DNA of 64,000 bases, taken from NCBI GenBank assembly GCA_032433765.1, contig JAVIAB010000041.1, forward strand, positions 76,158,232-76,222,231, written 5' to 3'. Of the stretch, positions 1 to 11,209 are shown piece after piece. The notes beneath the pieces were generated by a model. That model was not told the origin of the DNA. It saw only the letters and a list, made by a program, of their open reading frames with translations, and did not search any database. The position numbers were made by a program, and so were the translations under genes. This DNA is from Megaustenia siamemsis. Taxonomy: Eukaryota > Mollusca > Gastropoda > Stylommatophora > Ariophantidae. Positions within the stretch are counted from its first letter, which is position 1, and each line of letters opens with the position of its first letter.

Positions 1-2
1 AA

Positions 3-260
3 TTAAGGAAAGAAGATGGACATATGTCGGACACGTGCTGAGAAGAGACAACAAGAGAATTCTAAAACAGGCTCTTCTATGGGAAACATCAGGATACAGA
101 AAAAGAGGAAGACCTAAAGAGACACTAAAAAGAACACTTAAAAGAGAAACAAAGTTGGCTCTTTAGAAAAGATTGAAAAATCTATCCCAGAAAAGTGATG
201 GGTGGCGAAAAACCCTACAAGCTCTCTGCGATGTCTAGCAGCACGAGCTGGGATACGACG
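3..260 (+). mobile_element. LINE 3' tail fragment (RT C-terminal region)
   Basis: Plus-strand translation gives the end of a LINE polyprotein: RRWTYVGHVLRRDNKR, then a GRPKETLKRTLKRE segment. The patterns 'GHVLRR' and 'GRP(R/K)..W/L' are typical of the tail of endonuclease-reverse transcriptases of RTE-like elements in invertebrates. Only the last 80-90 codons remain, and a stop interrupts them. The fragment may start before the window. Confidence 0.65.
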
Positions 261-384
261 TAACGGTCACTCATTTAAAATAAAAGGTCCTGGCTTTATG
301 AGGCTAATGTATGTCAAAAGTTGAGATACACACCCAACGAGTGGTTACTTCGAGTCCTATGTGTTAGTTAATTGTTTGTTATCA

Positions 385-600
385 GTGTTTCCTTGTTTCA
401 AGGGATGTTAGATTGAGTGCCTAGCCCTATCCGAGAGGGAGGCGTTTGGTTTGAGTGAATCATGATATCAAGGTATGTTAGATTAAGTGTCTTAACCTGT
501 TAGCGATGGAGTTAAGTGTATTATCAGGGACTCCTTATGTCAAGGTATGTTAAACTGAATGTCTAGCCCTATCAGAGGCGGAGTCATGGAATAATTCGTA
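385..600. repeat. Degenerate tandem repeat, about 75 bp x 3
   Basis: The string AAGGTATGTTAGATTGAGTG followed by 'tctagccctat' recurs about every 70-80 bp with many substitutions. No coding potential is seen. Confidence 0.5.
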
Positions 601-1125
601 TACTCTATATATTATGCGTTGACCAAAACGGCAAACAGCATTTGCACTAAAAATAGTAAGCAAATCGTAGTTAACTCCCTTAGACAGAATCTGCAAACAT
701 AGTTTATCAAGATCCTATCCCATCTCATCGTGGTTGGCATGGTAACAGAGATTAACTAGTCCCACAACGGTAGTAGAGACTGGAGAGAGAAGGAAACACG
801 GTATTAAAAGATACAAGTAATAGGACACGCTTTATTCAGATATTCGCAGCAGGAGGCAATCTCATCATCAGAAGTTGACCCTGTCGAATTAGGTGTGTTG
901 GTCCTTTAGCTTCTTGACACTCTAAGGTAGGTAGGCCCGCCTGGATCATGACTCCCAGGCGTCGACTCCCTGCTGCATCGAAGGCTCACACTATATTCAG
1001 CTTATAGTAACTAAACTTAGTCTTCTCAACACTTCTGATCGAACCTACTGTCTATACCCGGACTCGACTGCCTTAGTTTTAACCAGCATATTGATGGCAG
1101 CACTCTAAAGTGGTTTGTACTCAGT

Positions 1126-1565
1126 ACATCATCATCATCATCATGCGCCGTACCGGTTGGCGTTGGCGATCATGTCCTTCCACAATCTTCTATCCACAGT
1201 GCATCGTATGAGTTCTGATGTTGACTGTTTTCCATACCATGACACCAAGCTATCCAGTATTTTCTCCCTTTGTCGTCCGCGATCTCTCTTTCCTTTTATT
1301 TTGTCAGTTGTAACCAAGTATTCCAACTTTCCTCTTTTCATGATGTGCCCAAAAAATGTTGATTGCTTCTTTCAGATGATTTTTAAGAGCTTCCTTTTTG
1401 TGTTGGCCTCTTTGATAACTTTCTCATTGATCTTTTTAGCTGTCCAGGGAACTTTGAACATTCTTCTAAGAAATCCCATCTCTGTGGCCTCTAATCTTCT
1501 TTTCATTTGTTTGTCAGTACTCAGTACGGCTTCCTTTAGATACCCTCATATGTCTGCTTCTTGTC
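1126..1565 (-). mobile_element. LINE 3' tail fragment, family B
   Basis: Minus-strand translation reads KRGKLEYLVTTDKIKGKRDR then GRQREKILDSLV, and ends in an ATG microsatellite (CATCAT on the plus strand at 1126-1143). The same C-terminal module recurs near 4.0-4.5, 17.5, 30.2, 47.2, 57.2 and 61.9 kb, which defines one LINE family. Only the distal end of the ORF remains. The His-rich plus-strand reading over the same bases is an artefact of the CAT run. Confidence 0.75.
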
Positions 1566-1605
1566 ATTGAGTAACACGGCACGGTAAGGTGGGACGGGTC
1601 GGTAG

Positions 1606-2175
1606 CTGATTCATCATCTTCTTATATACACGAAACTCAAACTGTCCAACTCCTGATTCATCATCTTCTTCTATACACGAAACTCAAAATGTCCAACTCC
1701 TGATTCATCATCTTCTTCTATACACGAAACTCAAACTGTCCAACTCCTGGTTCATCATCTTCTTCTATACACGAAACTCAAACTGTCCAACTCCTGATCC
1801 ATCATCTTCTTCGACACACGAAACTCAAAATGTCCAACTCCTGACCCATCATCTTCTTCGACACACGAAACTCAAACTGTCCAACTCCTGATTCATCATC
1901 TTCTTCTATACACGAAACTCAAAATGTCCAACTCTTGATCCATCATCTTCTATACACGAAACTCAAACTGTCCAACTCCTAATCCATCATCTTCTTCGAC
2001 ACACGAAACTCAAACTGTCCAACTCGTGCTTCATCATTATTCTCCTGCCCACGCTCAAACTGTCCCACCCATGCATCATCATTTTTTTTCTGCACATTAA
2101 GCTCAAACTGTCCAACTCCTGCATCATCTTCCGCACACGAACTCAAACTGTCCAACTCCTGCATCATCATTTTAT
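1606..2175. repeat. Minisatellite, about 47 bp x 12
   Basis: The unit carries TCATCATCTTCTTC, then CACGAAACTCAAA and TGTCCAACTCC. Copies diverge and shorten toward 2170. Short minus-strand open frames containing VGQFEF are a by-product of the repeat. Confidence 0.85.
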
Positions 2176-3290
2176 TTTGGTGCGTGCACCTTTAACGCCA
2201 CTATTAATATGTTTAATTAAAGAAAGCATTCGTTAGCTCAAGGTTGAAGACACCACTATACACCTTGTTTCAGAGATGGACAGCACATCCTTGTATATTC
2301 ATCATGTGTAAGACACGATTCTAGTAGATGTTCAGCACTCATTTCTAATTAGCCAGAGCCAAATGTTTCCATTTTTGAATTCCCAAAGATTGCTTGACTT
2401 TTTTCCCATAATCTGCTGATTGGACGAACTAAATTGTAGCTTTGGCCAGTTGTCACTTTTGTCCTTTCTGTTCTCAAATGTATTTATGTGTCTTCATGAG
2501 ATTTTTTCCATGTTTACTTCCAATATACAGATGTTTGTTGCGTACCAGAACCTATGAACAGAGAGCTGTTGATTGTAAGTAGAAAGCTACTTTAAAATGC
2601 GTTATTAACTTCTGCAGTTTTGTAAACAAAATTAAAGTTGAAACTGAATTTGTTTTGGCTTACTACAGCTTGTTCCTTGCAGTTATCATAAATAATTTAC
2701 ACAGAAAAGACAACAGATAATTGCAGAAAAACTATGATCTGAAGAAGAAGTCCACAATTTTATATAATCCATCACTTATAAACTATGCATGAAACTAAAA
2801 TGGTGTTAGAGTCAAACAAAGTTGAATCAGAGAAAACAATTTCGCACTACACAAATGGGAAATACATACATGTCACCGGCATCATCCTGCAAACGCTAGA
2901 TCACATACGTTGGTCATACTGTTCTACACTCTGTACATACTTAATAATACAGGTAAGATAGAGAGAGACTAATGTAGAAACAATATATTGCCAGCGTCGA
3001 TTGTGAAATGCTTCTCTGAGGAAGTTAAACGAAACAAATTAAAAATTGATGGATATAATATGGGCTGATGATGTCTAAAGTGAACCATAAGGTAAAAAGC
3101 ACAAAGTAACAAAGAATTTTAATAAATAACAGAAAACGACATTACATATAAATGTATAAACAATGTGTGAGGGTCCTATTAAAATATTGATCAAAGATTA
3201 ATAATCAAAATACGTTGAGCAACATTTCATAACAGTTTGTTTTCAAGACATTTCTATTTTTATTTTTAAAAGTAAAGAGTTTTTAAATAT
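2176..3290. other. No recognisable feature
   Basis: AT-rich single-copy-like DNA downstream of the CUB gene. I see no coding match, SINE boxes or tandem structure on either strand. Confidence 0.5.
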
Positions 3291-3296
3291 CCGGAG

Positions 3297-3298
3297 AT

Positions 3299-3362
<64 letters not shown>

Positions 3363-3526
3363 ACATATATATATATATATATTATAACATAGAATATTAA
3401 ACACGGTGGGGCTGCGAGCAGAGCTTCAGAGAACAGATAAACACACACACACACATATATATATAATATAACATAGAATATTAAACACAGCGGGGCTGCG
3501 AGCAGGGCTTCAGAGAACAGATAAAA

Positions 3527-3579
<53 letters not shown>

Positions 3580-3893
3580 CATAGAATATTAAACACAGCG
3601 GGGCTGTGAGCAGAGCTTCAGAGAACAGATAAACACACACACATATATATATATAATATAACATAGAATATTAAACAGAGCGGGGCTGCGAGCAGAGCTT
3701 CAGAGAACAGATAACACACACACACACACATATATATATATAATATAACATAGAATATTAAACACAGCGGGGCTGCGAGCAGGGCTTCAGAGAACAGATA
3801 AAAACACACATACACACACACACATATATATATATTATAACATAGAAAATTAAACACAGCGTTGCTGCGAGCAAAGCTTCAGAGAACAGATAA

Positions 3894-3927
<34 letters not shown>

Positions 3928-3990
3928 TATAACATAGAATATTAAACACAGCGGGGCTGTGAGCAGAGCTTCAGAGAACAGATAAACACC
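3297..3990. repeat. Compound satellite: (CA)n(TA)n plus a unique block, about 7 copies
   Basis: Seven blocks of about 100-110 bp each contain a CA run, a TA run, then 'ataacatagaatattaaaca' and a GC-richer core with GGGGCTGCGAGCAG and CTTCAGAGAACAGATAA. The microsatellite part varies in length between copies while the core is nearly constant. Minus-strand ORFs rich in CVCV and YIYI are microsatellite translation. Confidence 0.9.
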
Positions 3991-3999
3991 AAATGGTAT

Positions 4000-4550
4000 G
4001 AAACCATCATCATCAAGTACCGTGCTTGCTGACGTAGGTGATCATGTCTCTCCACAACTTTCGATCTCGACAGTTATTTATCATTTCCGCTGTTGACCTT
4101 CTTCTGCCTAGCCATTCTCTTACGGGGCCTGGAATCTTTTCTCATTGCTTCCTCTCTCTCCTCGTCCCTCGATTTTCCCAGTTGTTACAATATATTCAAG
4201 TTGTTCTCTTCTCATAACATGACCAAAAAATGATGATTGTTTTTTCCTAATATTGGAAATTAGCTCTCTTTTTGCGTTGTCCTCTTACAGAACGTTTCCA
4301 TTACTCTTCTTAGCTGTCCATAGTTTTCTCAACATTCTTCTGTAAAACCACATTTCTACGGCCTCCAACGATTTTCTTGTTTGTTGTCCTATTGTCTGTG
4401 ATTCACATCCATATGTTAAGACTGGCTAGACGTAACATTTAAGAACTCTTTTTCTTGTTTCTATTGTCAAAGTTGGATTGCATAGTATCTTCCTCATTTT
4501 TTGGAAAGCTGCTTTTGCCTGAGTGATTAGCATCTCACTCTGTATTAAAC
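4000..4550 (-). mobile_element. LINE 3' fragment, family B
   Basis: The minus-strand reading has AAFQKMRKILCNPTL, then YGCESQTIG, MWFYRRMLRK, FFGHVMRREQLEYIVTTGKI and a degenerate tail ending in CATCATCAT (ATG repeats). This is the post-RT C-terminal domain with several stops. It is a longer copy of the family seen at 1126-1565. Confidence 0.75.
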
Positions 4551-5289
4551 AGCTAAACAAATAGAGAGACGTCACTAACTACGACGTTTCGGCAATTTTA
4601 TTTTTGAAAAATTGTAGGATTAGTTAATGAAATCTTTGAAGATGTCAAGGACTGTATCTATCTTTGTGTTTCTTTATCCTCCAGTGTACTGGAGTGGCAG
4701 TAATATATAATTTGATAATGGGAGAGTTTTGGACGGTGAGCTGTTATGTGGGTTGCTTGGTTTTTTTTTGGCATCGGAATTTGATGGTTGGAAAAGTGTG
4801 ATCATGGCTGCACCCATGGAAGCATCACTGGGATGGTTGACATTTTGATTTACACCTGGACCCTGTCATGTGATTTTTGTTGGTTTAATTGAATCTCTTG
4901 TTTAAATGAGCTGCACCCTCTAGGGGTAATAAATAAAGCAACACAATTAAGAGATCGTCCAGACCGATTGTCACTGTGTAGAGCAGACAGATGTCATCAT
5001 GAATTATATATATCAAGCCTACTGCAGTCAGTTAGGTTATTTGTTTTGATCAAAAGTCCATTCATAAACTTGTAGGATGAAACACAGCCTGATTTCATTC
5101 CCATTCTTTAAATCTTTTTCCAGTTTTAAAACACTTCAGATGAAAATGTGTTCTCTAGCTTGTTATAGCCAGTTAGTTGCTTTTTTTAAAATAAAATAAT
5201 TAGAATAAAAAATATTCTTCTTCTTGAAAAAAATGTGCATGGACACAGGAAAGTCAATTCCAGGAAGAGGTATAACAGTAATATAGTAA

Positions 5290-5560
5290 ACACTGGCATT
5301 TAACTAATTCTTCAACCATTAACAAATGAATACATGAGCAAGCCATAAGCATTAAGCTGCATTAAAAAGGGTTTATATAAATCCGTCACAATTGTTCTGT
5401 GTCGCAATTCTCTTGGTCTGCCTTGTTTTCTTTTACCAGATGATTTCCATATGAATGCCTGATGGGGAAGTCTAACTTCATTCATTCTCAGCAAATGATC
5501 AATGTATTTCCAATGCCTTCTTCTGACAAAACTAAAAGTATATTCTTGTTGTGTACTAGA
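5290..5560 (-). mobile_element. LINE tail fragment
   Basis: Minus-strand codons read LRMNEVRLPHQAFIW, then GKRKQGRPRELRHRT. This matches the conserved 'GKR..GRPR..W' end of LINE polyproteins. It is short and decayed. The preceding 4551-5289 shows nothing I can name. Confidence 0.5.
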
Positions 5561-5814
5561 CTTTCAGTTTCTGTAACAAACAGACATACTTGTATTAGAA
5601 AATCATAAATATCACATGTTATTTATACCCAGAAATTGAATGAGCAAGCTATAAATATTATAGTGAATGTTTATGAGCAAGTTATCTATGTTTTATTTTC
5701 CTTGTGTTTCACTCAGCAACATATTATCCACCAACAACTGGCCAGTCACAGTTGATATTTGAAAACTGAAATGGGGGTCTCTTATTCTAGATTTAGAATG
5801 TGATGGGAAGAAAA

Positions 5815-6050
5815 GAAAACAAACAATGAAGTCCTAACACAAATAATGAAGTCCTAAAACAAACAATGAAGTTCTAAAACAAACAATGAGGTCCTAAAAC
5901 AAACAATGAAGTCCTAAAACAAACAATGAAGTTCTAAATCAAACAATGAAATCCTAAAACAAACAATGAAGTCCTAAAACAAACAATGAAGTTCTAAAAC
6001 AAACAATGAAGTCCTAAAACAAACAGTGAAGTCCTAAAACAAACAACTAA
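5815..6050. repeat. Minisatellite, 21 bp x 11
   Basis: The unit is AAACAAACAATGAAGTCCT with small changes (gttc/gtcc). It abuts a LINE tail that starts at about 6050. Confidence 0.9.
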
Positions 6051-6325
6051 CAGTTGACAGAGAACTACTAAACACAATTCAAACAAGACAAATTACATTT
6101 TTGGGGCATGTTGCAACACACAACAGCCTATTAAGATTAATCTTGGAAGGGAAAGTACAATGTAAAAGAAGCAGAGGCAGACCAAGACTAACATGGATGA
6201 GTAACAACAAAAGATGGGTTAGTCAGCTTATGACAACCTGCACTATCAAAGCAAGAGACTGAGAGAAATGGTGCTCTATGGTAGCCAAACTTTGATGCGG
6301 AGACAGCACTCAATGATGGTGATGA
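6050..6325 (+). mobile_element. RTE-like LINE 3' tail, family A
   Basis: The plus-strand reading has RELLNTIQTRQITFLGHV, then LILEGKVQCKRSRGRPRLTW and TTCTIKARD. It ends at the family's short 3' UTR (gatgcggagacagcactcaatgatg-type end). It is homologous to the tail of the full-length element at 51972-55337. Stops at '*EKW' and near the end show it is dead. Confidence 0.8.
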
Positions 6326-7157
6326 ATCTGTAATTGAAAAATAAATTATAATACATAGCAAACAACATATGTCTTCAAGACTATATAAATGACAATGTCA
6401 CTCTGAATGAGGTGTAACATGAAGATGATCTCAGAATCAGTAAAAATGAAGGGAGAAACCAGTATTGTAATGACCAAGAGAGACTTCATCATATAAACCA
6501 GGATACAACAGAATATATTAATGTGACCCAAATGATAAAAGCAAGAGAAACATCACACATCTTTTAGAACTGTTTAACTAAAGAACCTTTATCATAGAAA
6601 GGTAATTTTAAGTAAGCACATTTGTACAAAAATAGATACATTTACTTTTATACACTTGAGTCACAAAAGTAAAAGAGCAATCATCATTTTAATAGCTGTT
6701 TCAAATATAAGCACTGATCCAATGAAAAATGCCATTGCGGTAACAATAGTATTTAGAAATAGCAACAGAAAATTGAATCAAACAAAGAGCAATAAAAAAA
6801 AAGTAAAAAAAGTAATAAACTGAAGCAAAACTGATTGAAGATAAACCAGAAATTAGGTGGAGAAAATGCAGTTCACAGACATTATTTTGATGAAGACAGC
6901 ACAAGGAAGAAATAACTTGAATATAATATATAACTACATCTAGCTCACAAGTCAATTAGAAAGAATTAATAAATATACTGCAACTATGGAAACTATAGCA
7001 AGACACTATGAAGTAAATTAGTCTATTAGAATGTGTGTAAGCGTACCATGATAGTTAATGTACATCAAAAGCCAGTGTTAGCAACTTAGAATATATTATC
7101 TTCTGTATGATAAGAATGCGCACTGTCAACACTGCTTTCATCACATATATATATAAC

Positions 7158-7248
7158 ATATGAACCTATATGTTGCATGTCTCTGTAGAAGGTAAAGAGC
7201 TTAGATAGCAGTGCAGAGTTTTGTGATGGGTCACCATATGTCACCAGT
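7158..7248. repeat. 90-bp interspersed repeat, copy 1
   Basis: The segment beginning CATATGAACCTATATGTTGC is repeated in the same orientation at 10280-10369 with about 85-90% identity by eye. No family is recognised. Confidence 0.6.
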
Positions 7249-7309
7249 GAGGCAGAAGCATATTAGAAATCAGTGGTATCTTTAGCAGGGGCAGTGGCAA
7301 GGAATAGCA

Positions 7310-7920
7310 GAGAATGTCAAAACATAACAAGGAGAATAGAAGAGAATATCAAATCATAACATTGATCAGTAGAAAAGAATGTCAAATCATAACACTGATC
7401 AGTAAAAAGTAAAAAAGTAAAGTACCCCCGTTGCGCCAAGTGGCGTATAGGGAAATATGGTGTTAGTGACCCTATATTTTACAGACCTTCAGCACATGAT
7501 TTTTGGGGTAATGTGGTCAGTATTGCACCCGTGCTGCTTTACTTTCCCGGAAGAAAATCCGGTACCCATTTAAGGCTGGGTGAACCCGGAAGCCGTCGGT
7601 TGGGATCGAACCCTACCCCTTGTCCATGGTAGTCCAGTTCACTAACCACTGAGCTATCACGGCTCCCAACACTGATCAGTAGAAGAGAATATCAAATCAT
7701 AACATTGATCAGTAGAAGAGAATGTCAAATCATAACACTGATCAGTAGAAGAGAATATCAAATCATAACACTGATCAGTAGAAGAGAATATCAAATCATA
7801 ACATGGAGAGTAGAAGAGAATATCAAATCATAATATGGAGAGTAGAAGAGAATATCAAATCATAACATTGATCAGTAGAAGAGAATGTCAAATCATAATA
7901 TGGATAGAACAAAATAATGA
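7310..7920. repeat. Minisatellite, about 33 bp x 10, split by a SINE
   Basis: Units contain AGAGAATATCAAATCATAAC, then ACTGATCAGTAGA. The array continues on both sides of the SINE at 7405-7667, so the SINE landed in a pre-existing array. Confidence 0.85.
7405..7667 (-). mobile_element. tRNA-derived SINE (family S1), copy 1
   Basis: Read on the minus strand it starts GGGAGCCGTGATAGCTCAGT (A-box region), followed by GGTTCGATCCC (B-box), a central domain with GGTTCACCCAGCC and a 3' part ending in A-rich AAAGTA runs. It is flanked by a perfect 14-bp target-site duplication, AACACTGATCAGTA (7391-7404 and 7668-7681). This is the mark of target-primed insertion by LINE machinery. Confidence 0.92.
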
Positions 7921-8479
7921 CTAACTAATTCAGTCTCAATGACTCAGCTAAAGATAATTCATATAAACTTTTCATTTCCCTTCTGTCCAATTCACCTAAC
8001 AATTTGAGAACATTATGACTTGTAATATTATGCACATTTAACAGTATGTTCTTGTTCTACAACTTTCTCTCTCTTGCTCTCTCTCATTTGATTTGCACTG
8101 TAACATGTTTTAATTATGCATTGAATGTATATACTTTAAACCTGATTTCATTGGATAATTCAGCACTTTAGGACAGATAATTCTGGACAAATCTTTGCAG
8201 CCATGAATTTCACAGTTAAATGAATACAGTAAGTGAAATATACAAACTTTAGTTAAGTGGAAGAGTTCAAGAAAAGAAACATATATAATTCATTATTTGC
8301 AGTCCCACCTGGCTAATCACTAGAACAAGTGGTAGAAAGGTTATTATTGTTATAGCCAGGATCACCACAAAAAAAAAAAAACCAAAACAATGATATTAAT
8401 TCACTCTTCGACTGTTCTTGATATATACCATCTTTGGCTCTGTAACCTTGGTTGCTGTGCTTCAATTTTACCTTTTCAT

Positions 8480-8485
8480 TTTATT
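8480..8485 (-). terminator. Candidate polyadenylation signal of the CUB gene
   Basis: An AATAAA hexamer on the minus strand about 290 nt after the stop codon of the transmembrane exon. It is chosen for position only; in AT-rich DNA other hexamers could be used. Confidence 0.3.
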
Positions 8486-8771
8486 GGAGGTGTTTCTATA
8501 TTCTAATCTCCAGCAAGGACACTCAAGAGGAAAACAAATAAAATGAAACACATTTTTGTCAATGGTGAAGTGAAAAAGGCATGAGAGAAAGAACAAGGTA
8601 TTCTGAAGATTTATGATCCAATACCAGCACCCAGGACAAACTATCTGATTTAATATATCCACTTCAAATATCCTGAATGTATCATACATTATTCATGCAC
8701 ATAACACTTTCTGAAATGAAAAGTGAATTAAAATAATGCAATAAACAGTTATGCTATATCTTGTATAATAA

Positions 8772-8941
8772 CTACCCGTCAGCAACTTCATCGTTATAAC
8801 TTGGGCCTGAAGCCATGTTTTCATTGTTCCTAAGTGCTTTCCTTGATGACATTCTTCTAATGCAGAAGACAAGAGCCACAATGAGGGAAGGAACTGCAAC
8901 AGCACTGATGACAATTACTGCAATAAGGCCAGCACTTAAAC
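8772..8941 (-). CDS. Terminal exon: transmembrane helix and cytoplasmic tail
   Basis: The acceptor TGCCTAG|GT at 8941 gives phase 1, matching the phase-1 donor of the last CUB exon. The exon reads LSAGLIAVIVISAVAV, then PSLIVALVFCIRR: about 23 hydrophobic residues followed by a basic stop-transfer segment. The 29-residue cytoplasmic end contains MSSRKALRNNEN and closes with GPSYNDEVADG before TAG at 8772-8774. A longer in-frame reading exists upstream (another AG near 8970) but would enter in phase 2, which does not fit. The topology is type I with CUB domains outside. The tail has one Tyr (SYND) and no domain I recognise. Confidence 0.87.
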
Positions 8942-9404
8942 CTAGGCAGGAATCAACAAAATGAGCTTGGGTGTCAATAGGACTGTAACACATGCAATGT
9001 ATAAATAATAATAAACAAGTGTGCTAATAGGAAAGGGCTATTATCAATAAACAGAACAAAATAGACACTTAATATATTAGGGCTATAGTCTAGATAAGAA
9101 TACAAATAATAAATTTGGATTTTAAAATGTAAGGACTATATTATTGATAGTCCTATAATATCAGGACTATCAATAACAATAATATAGATATGAATAAAAA
9201 GAATAAATAAGGATATTAACATAAAAAACTTTAATCTAGATATGAATAGATAGAATAAAAATGGATGCTATTATACTAGGCTTGTAAATATTATTTGAAT
9301 TGCATAATGAATGTTAATGCTAATATGAAGTCATGTTTGAAGTTACATTTAGTCAACATAGAAATAAGGCATTTTAGGATTGCTGCAGTATTAAAAAGAA
9401 TAAG

Positions 9405-9825
9405 GGACTTTATGTCAATATGGCGGATAGGCGGCAATGAACAATTGAGGCACTGCCTGAAAAGCTTAATTGTTGCAGTTTCCTCATATTCCAAGCCCGG
9501 CTTGCTGCAGGAGCTACTGAGATTAGTGCTCTGTGCACACCGTGAGCTGTGTGTTTCATCAGATGGTGTTTCTATATTCGAAATGTTTACGATGAATGAT
9601 AATATCGTACGATGAAGGACAGTTTAGTTGCGTTCACTATCGGTGATACTATGCCTTCTGTCTTTTGACATGGGCTATACTGGCTACGATGAGGACTGCA
9701 ACTTCTTTTTTTGTTTGGATATTCAATGAGATGTTAATTCTGATGATTCCACTGGGCGGTTGAGCAATTATGGATTTTAATTCGTTTGCAGTCATACCGG
9801 GACCTTCGAATAACTACAAGAAGAA
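9405..9825 (-). repeat. Interspersed repeat R1, copy A
   Basis: Shares its full length with 14680-15325 and 33655-34080 in the opposite orientation. Shared blocks include the GCGGATAGGCGGCAA end, CTCAGTAGCTCCTGCAGCA (complement), TGCACACCGTGAGCTG, and the far end CGGGACCTTCGAATAAC. There are no coding features or obvious terminal inverted repeats. It is probably a non-autonomous mobile element of unknown class. Confidence 0.75.
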
Positions 9826-9929
9826 AACATGCAGTTTGGAATTAGATCATCATAGAAAGGACCAATCTTGAATTACATTCAAATCCAATAAATTAATTTG
9901 TTTCCCCCCCTTGGAGAATGACTTATGAT

Positions 9930-10190
9930 TTGGTCCCATGTACAAGGAGAAGAAAGATCACAAATTGCACTATGTACAGAGTACAATGATTTGTAATTTG
10001 GTCTCATATGCAAGGAGAAGAAAGAACACAAATTGGCCTAGGTACAGAGTGCAATGACTTGTGATTTGGTCCCATGTACAAGGAGAAGAAAGATCACAAA
10101 TTGGACTAGGTACAGAGTACAACAACTTGTGATGTAGTCTCAAATACAAGGAGAAGAAAGATCATAAATTGCACTGGGTAGAGAGTATAA
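9930..10190. repeat. Tandem repeat, about 75 bp x 3.5
   Basis: Units contain ACAAGGAGAAGAAAGATCAC, then a GTACAGAGTACAA-like and TTGTGATTTGGTCTCAT block. Divergence is moderate. Confidence 0.8.
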
Positions 10191-10279
10191 TGAAATGATA
10201 TCAAGGAAAGTCTGCAACATCATTAAATGAAATTAACCATATGTGATAAATTTGAGACTAGTGAAAAGGGAGATGAAGA

Positions 10280-10369
10280 GCATATGAACCTATATGTTGC
10301 ATGTCTGTGTAGAAGGTAAACACAGCTTAGACAGCAGTAAAGGATTTTGTCATGGGTCAAAACATGTCA
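10280..10369. repeat. 90-bp interspersed repeat, copy 2
   Basis: Second copy of the segment at 7158-7248, same orientation, beginning CATATGAACCTATATGTTGC. The two lie on either side of the terminal exon of the CUB gene. Confidence 0.6.
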
Positions 10370-10847
10370 CTAAAAATGTTCTTTTAAACAACCTTAATTT
10401 GTAGGTCTTCTATTCCCTTTATTTACTCGTAGTTTCTACTGTTTTAAATGTTTACATTGCCTTATTCAGTGGTAATTTATATCTTAAATTACCCTCTAGA
10501 TGATAAGAGGAAATTGGAGGGGGAGGGGGGGGGGGGGGGGTTTGTTGGTCTCGAGGCCAAATGTCGGTAGTGAGCCGGCTAAATAAGTTGGGATTTTTAT
10601 TTGTGATCTCCCTCAGCGGCAACCATCCCTCTTTTCAGCAGCAAGGCCAGGCTTGAAACGTTAATTGCTCATCGACGGAAAAAAAAAATGAGTACCTCCG
10701 AAGTCGGAAATATCTGCCTGTCTGGCGAGGGATCCCTGTGCACATAGTTGCCAGGTTAAACACGCTTTTAGACGCTAAATTCAGTTCCTTGACTCTAAGG
10801 ACTTCACCAGAGGTGAAATCTAGCGAACGTAAAGAGGGAAAATCCCA

Positions 10848-11110
10848 GAAAAAAAATAAAAGTGAACTTCAATTATGCAACTGCGTGATTAGTACGCTCG
10901 GTTGATGATAGGAAAATTCCGAGTTTTAGTCCCAGAACTGGCAGGTTGTTTTTTTCTTTTTTTTATGGAAAAAGGGGGGGGGGTGAGAGACAAGGCTCCG
11001 GGGTTCACTCAGCCTCTAGCCATTTTTACAAATAATGTTTCTGGGAAATAAGGGCGGCCTGGCTTGACACTGACAGATCATCTACCAATTCGCTATGGTC
11101 ATTGAAAAAT
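10848..11110 (+). mobile_element. Degenerate tRNA-like SINE (family S3) sharing the S1 central domain
   Basis: A tRNA-like head (TGCGTGATTAGTACGCTCGG as A-box region; GAGTTTTAGTCCC as B-box region) is followed by GGTTCACTCAGCCT and TTTCTGGGAAATAAGG. The last two blocks resemble the central part of the S1 family (GGTTCACCCAGCC, TTTCTGGGAAAGTAAAG). The head differs from S1, so it looks like a separate SINE with a common core. Decay is heavy. A G-run lies just upstream at 10515-10540. Confidence 0.45.
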
Positions 11111-11209
11111 ATGGGCACTAATACAAAATTCTCACACGTATAGCAAGGCAATGGGAGGGAAGGAGCCAGTAGTGGGGTGTGGTATGTACTTCAATGTATG
11201 GTGACAGCT

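Noticed and set aside
1115..1570. 151-codon plus-strand ORF starting with a His run
   Set aside because: It is the reverse strand of a LINE family B tail; the His run is the element's ATG microsatellite end read in another frame.
2530..2574. Small plus-strand exon between ATACAG and GTAAGT
   Set aside because: Only about 45 nt, no domain match, no partner exons, and the splice-like motifs are expected by chance in AT-rich DNA.
8942..8993. Upstream extension of the transmembrane exon (reading with YSPIDTQAHFVDSC)
   Set aside because: The acceptor near 8970 would enter in phase 2, which does not match the phase-1 donor at 11970. The 8941 acceptor fits.
9295..9615. 106-codon plus-strand ORF
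   Set aside because: It overlaps interspersed repeat R1 copy A and is not open in the other R1 copies.
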